Below are positions 21,290-21,872 of a DNA stretch of 21,872 nucleotides, piece by piece. This stretch comes from Methanomicrobiales archaeon (GTDB lineage Archaea; Halobacteriota; Methanomicrobia; Methanomicrobiales; Methanoculleaceae). Location: NCBI GenBank assembly GCA_012521035.1, contig JAAYND010000040.1:1-21872 (forward strand), written 5' to 3'. A program made the translations under genes and the position numbers. Below the pieces are notes generated by a model that was not told the DNA's origin, did no database searches, and was given only the letters and a program-made list of their open reading frames with translations. Positions within the stretch are counted from its first letter, which is position 1; each line of letters starts with the position of its first letter.

Positions 21290-21872
21290 ATGGTCCTCAC
21301 CCTCGAACTCGTATTTATCGGAATAGCGGTGCTCTTTCTGATAAGCATCATAGCAAATAAGTTCTCGGAGAGGCTCGGTGTTCCTGCGCTCCTCATCTTC
21401 CTCATCGTCGGGATGCTCGCAGGCTCGGAGGGGCCGGGCGGTATCCCGTTCGACGACCCCACGCTTGCGCAGCTCATCGGGATTATAGCACTTGCATATA
21501 TCCTCTTCTCGGGCGGTCTTGATACCCGGTGGGAAGAGATCCAGCCTGTTCTCTGGCAGGGGATCGCCCTCTCCACGATCGGCGTCGTCCTGACCGCAGT
21601 CCTGCTCGGCGCGTTCGCCGTCCTGGTCCTCGGATTCTCTCCGCTCACGGGCCTACTCCTTGGCGCGGTCGTCTCGTCCACCGATGCGGCGGCAGTCTTC
21701 TCGATCCTCCGAACGGCACGGGCCCGCCTGAAGGGAAACCTGCGACCGTTCCTCGAGTTCGAGTCGGGGAGCAACGACCCCATGGCGGTCTTCCTCACCA
21801 CCGGCGTCATCGCCCTGATCCTCACCCCCGGTGCATCGGTGCTCACGCTCGTCCCGATGTTCGTGCAGCAGA
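21290..21872 (+). CDS. CPA1-type cation/proton antiporter (NhaP2/CvrA-like), N-terminal part
   Basis: The frame runs off the window after 194 codons. The visible part shows hydrophobic helices at about 5-22, 32-46, 60-76, 90-115 and 118-140. The ion-exchange signatures are SSTDAAAVFSILR at 129-141 (Thr131-Asp132) and EFESGSNDPMAVFL at 156-169 (Asn162-Asp163). These are hallmarks of CPA1 antiporters, and the wording matches the K+/H+ antiporter NhaP2/CvrA group, which exchanges K+ or Na+ for protons across the cell membrane. Such proteins usually have 12-13 helices and often a cytoplasmic TrkA-C domain, which would lie beyond the window. The start at 21290 is supported by the TATA box about 32 bases upstream, giving a leader of only a few bases. 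Confidence 0.9.
   Translation, partial: MVLTLELVFIGIAVLFLISIIANKFSERLGVPALLIFLIVGMLAGSEGPGGIPFDDPTLAQLIGIIALAYILFSGGLDTRWEEIQPVLWQGIALSTIGVVLTAVLLGAFAVLVLGFSPLTGLLLGAVVSSTDAAAVFSILRTARARLKGNLRPFLEFESGSNDPMAVFLTTGVIALILTPGASVLTLVPMFVQQ

Noticed and set aside
1..21872. CRISPR array, tRNA or rRNA genes
   Set aside because: No regularly spaced short repeats were found, and no cloverleaf-like or rRNA-like stretch was recognised in the intergenic regions by eye.

Overview
This GC-rich window (about 60-65% G+C) most likely comes from a methanogenic archaeon of the order Methanomicrobiales; Methanoculleus is my best guess. The evidence is the TATA-like boxes centred about 25-30 bp before several start codons (leaderless transcripts), the GGAGG/GAGGAGG ribosome sites in front of other genes, the anaerobic siroheme-dependent (Ahb) haem pathway, a peptide-modifying-type radical SAM enzyme, and several protein families common in methanogens. 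No tRNA, rRNA or CRISPR array was seen. All family calls are made by eye from motifs, not from searches.

Layout. 1-525: the 3' part of an IS256-type (Mutator-like) transposase and its right end, lying against the 3' end of a secreted or membrane protein gene (501-1382, minus). 1517-4454: an alpha/beta hydrolase of the cofactor-free haloperoxidase type, an M24 peptidase (minus) and a SAM methyltransferase (plus). 4463-4939: a decayed stretch holding a remnant of rsgA. 4940-7797: a radical SAM/SPASM enzyme with two auxiliary-cluster cysteine sets, and a membrane-anchored protein built of three tandem Cache-like domains. 8037-11008: an FMN-binding split-barrel protein, an AlkD-type DNA glycosylase, a GNAT acetyltransferase and an odd metallophosphoesterase.

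The centrepiece is 11155-14397. Three overlapping genes encode the enzymes that take siroheme to haem b: an AhbD radical SAM haem synthase fused to one siroheme decarboxylase subunit (AhbA-like), the partner subunit (AhbB-like), and the AhbC radical SAM deacetylase. A complete haem catalase (14416-15873) faces this operon tail to tail, so a haem supplier and a haem user are neighbours.

16022-18871 carries a free-standing condensation-type acyltransferase, a two-cluster ferredoxin-domain protein and an alkyladenine DNA glycosylase. 19175-21872 holds a small cupin with a clean terminator, a small unknown protein, an AI-2E family permease and the start of a CPA1 cation/proton antiporter that runs off the window. 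Recurring themes are oxidative or chemical stress (catalase, two alkylation-repair glycosylases, haloperoxidase-type hydrolase) and radical SAM chemistry (three enzymes).
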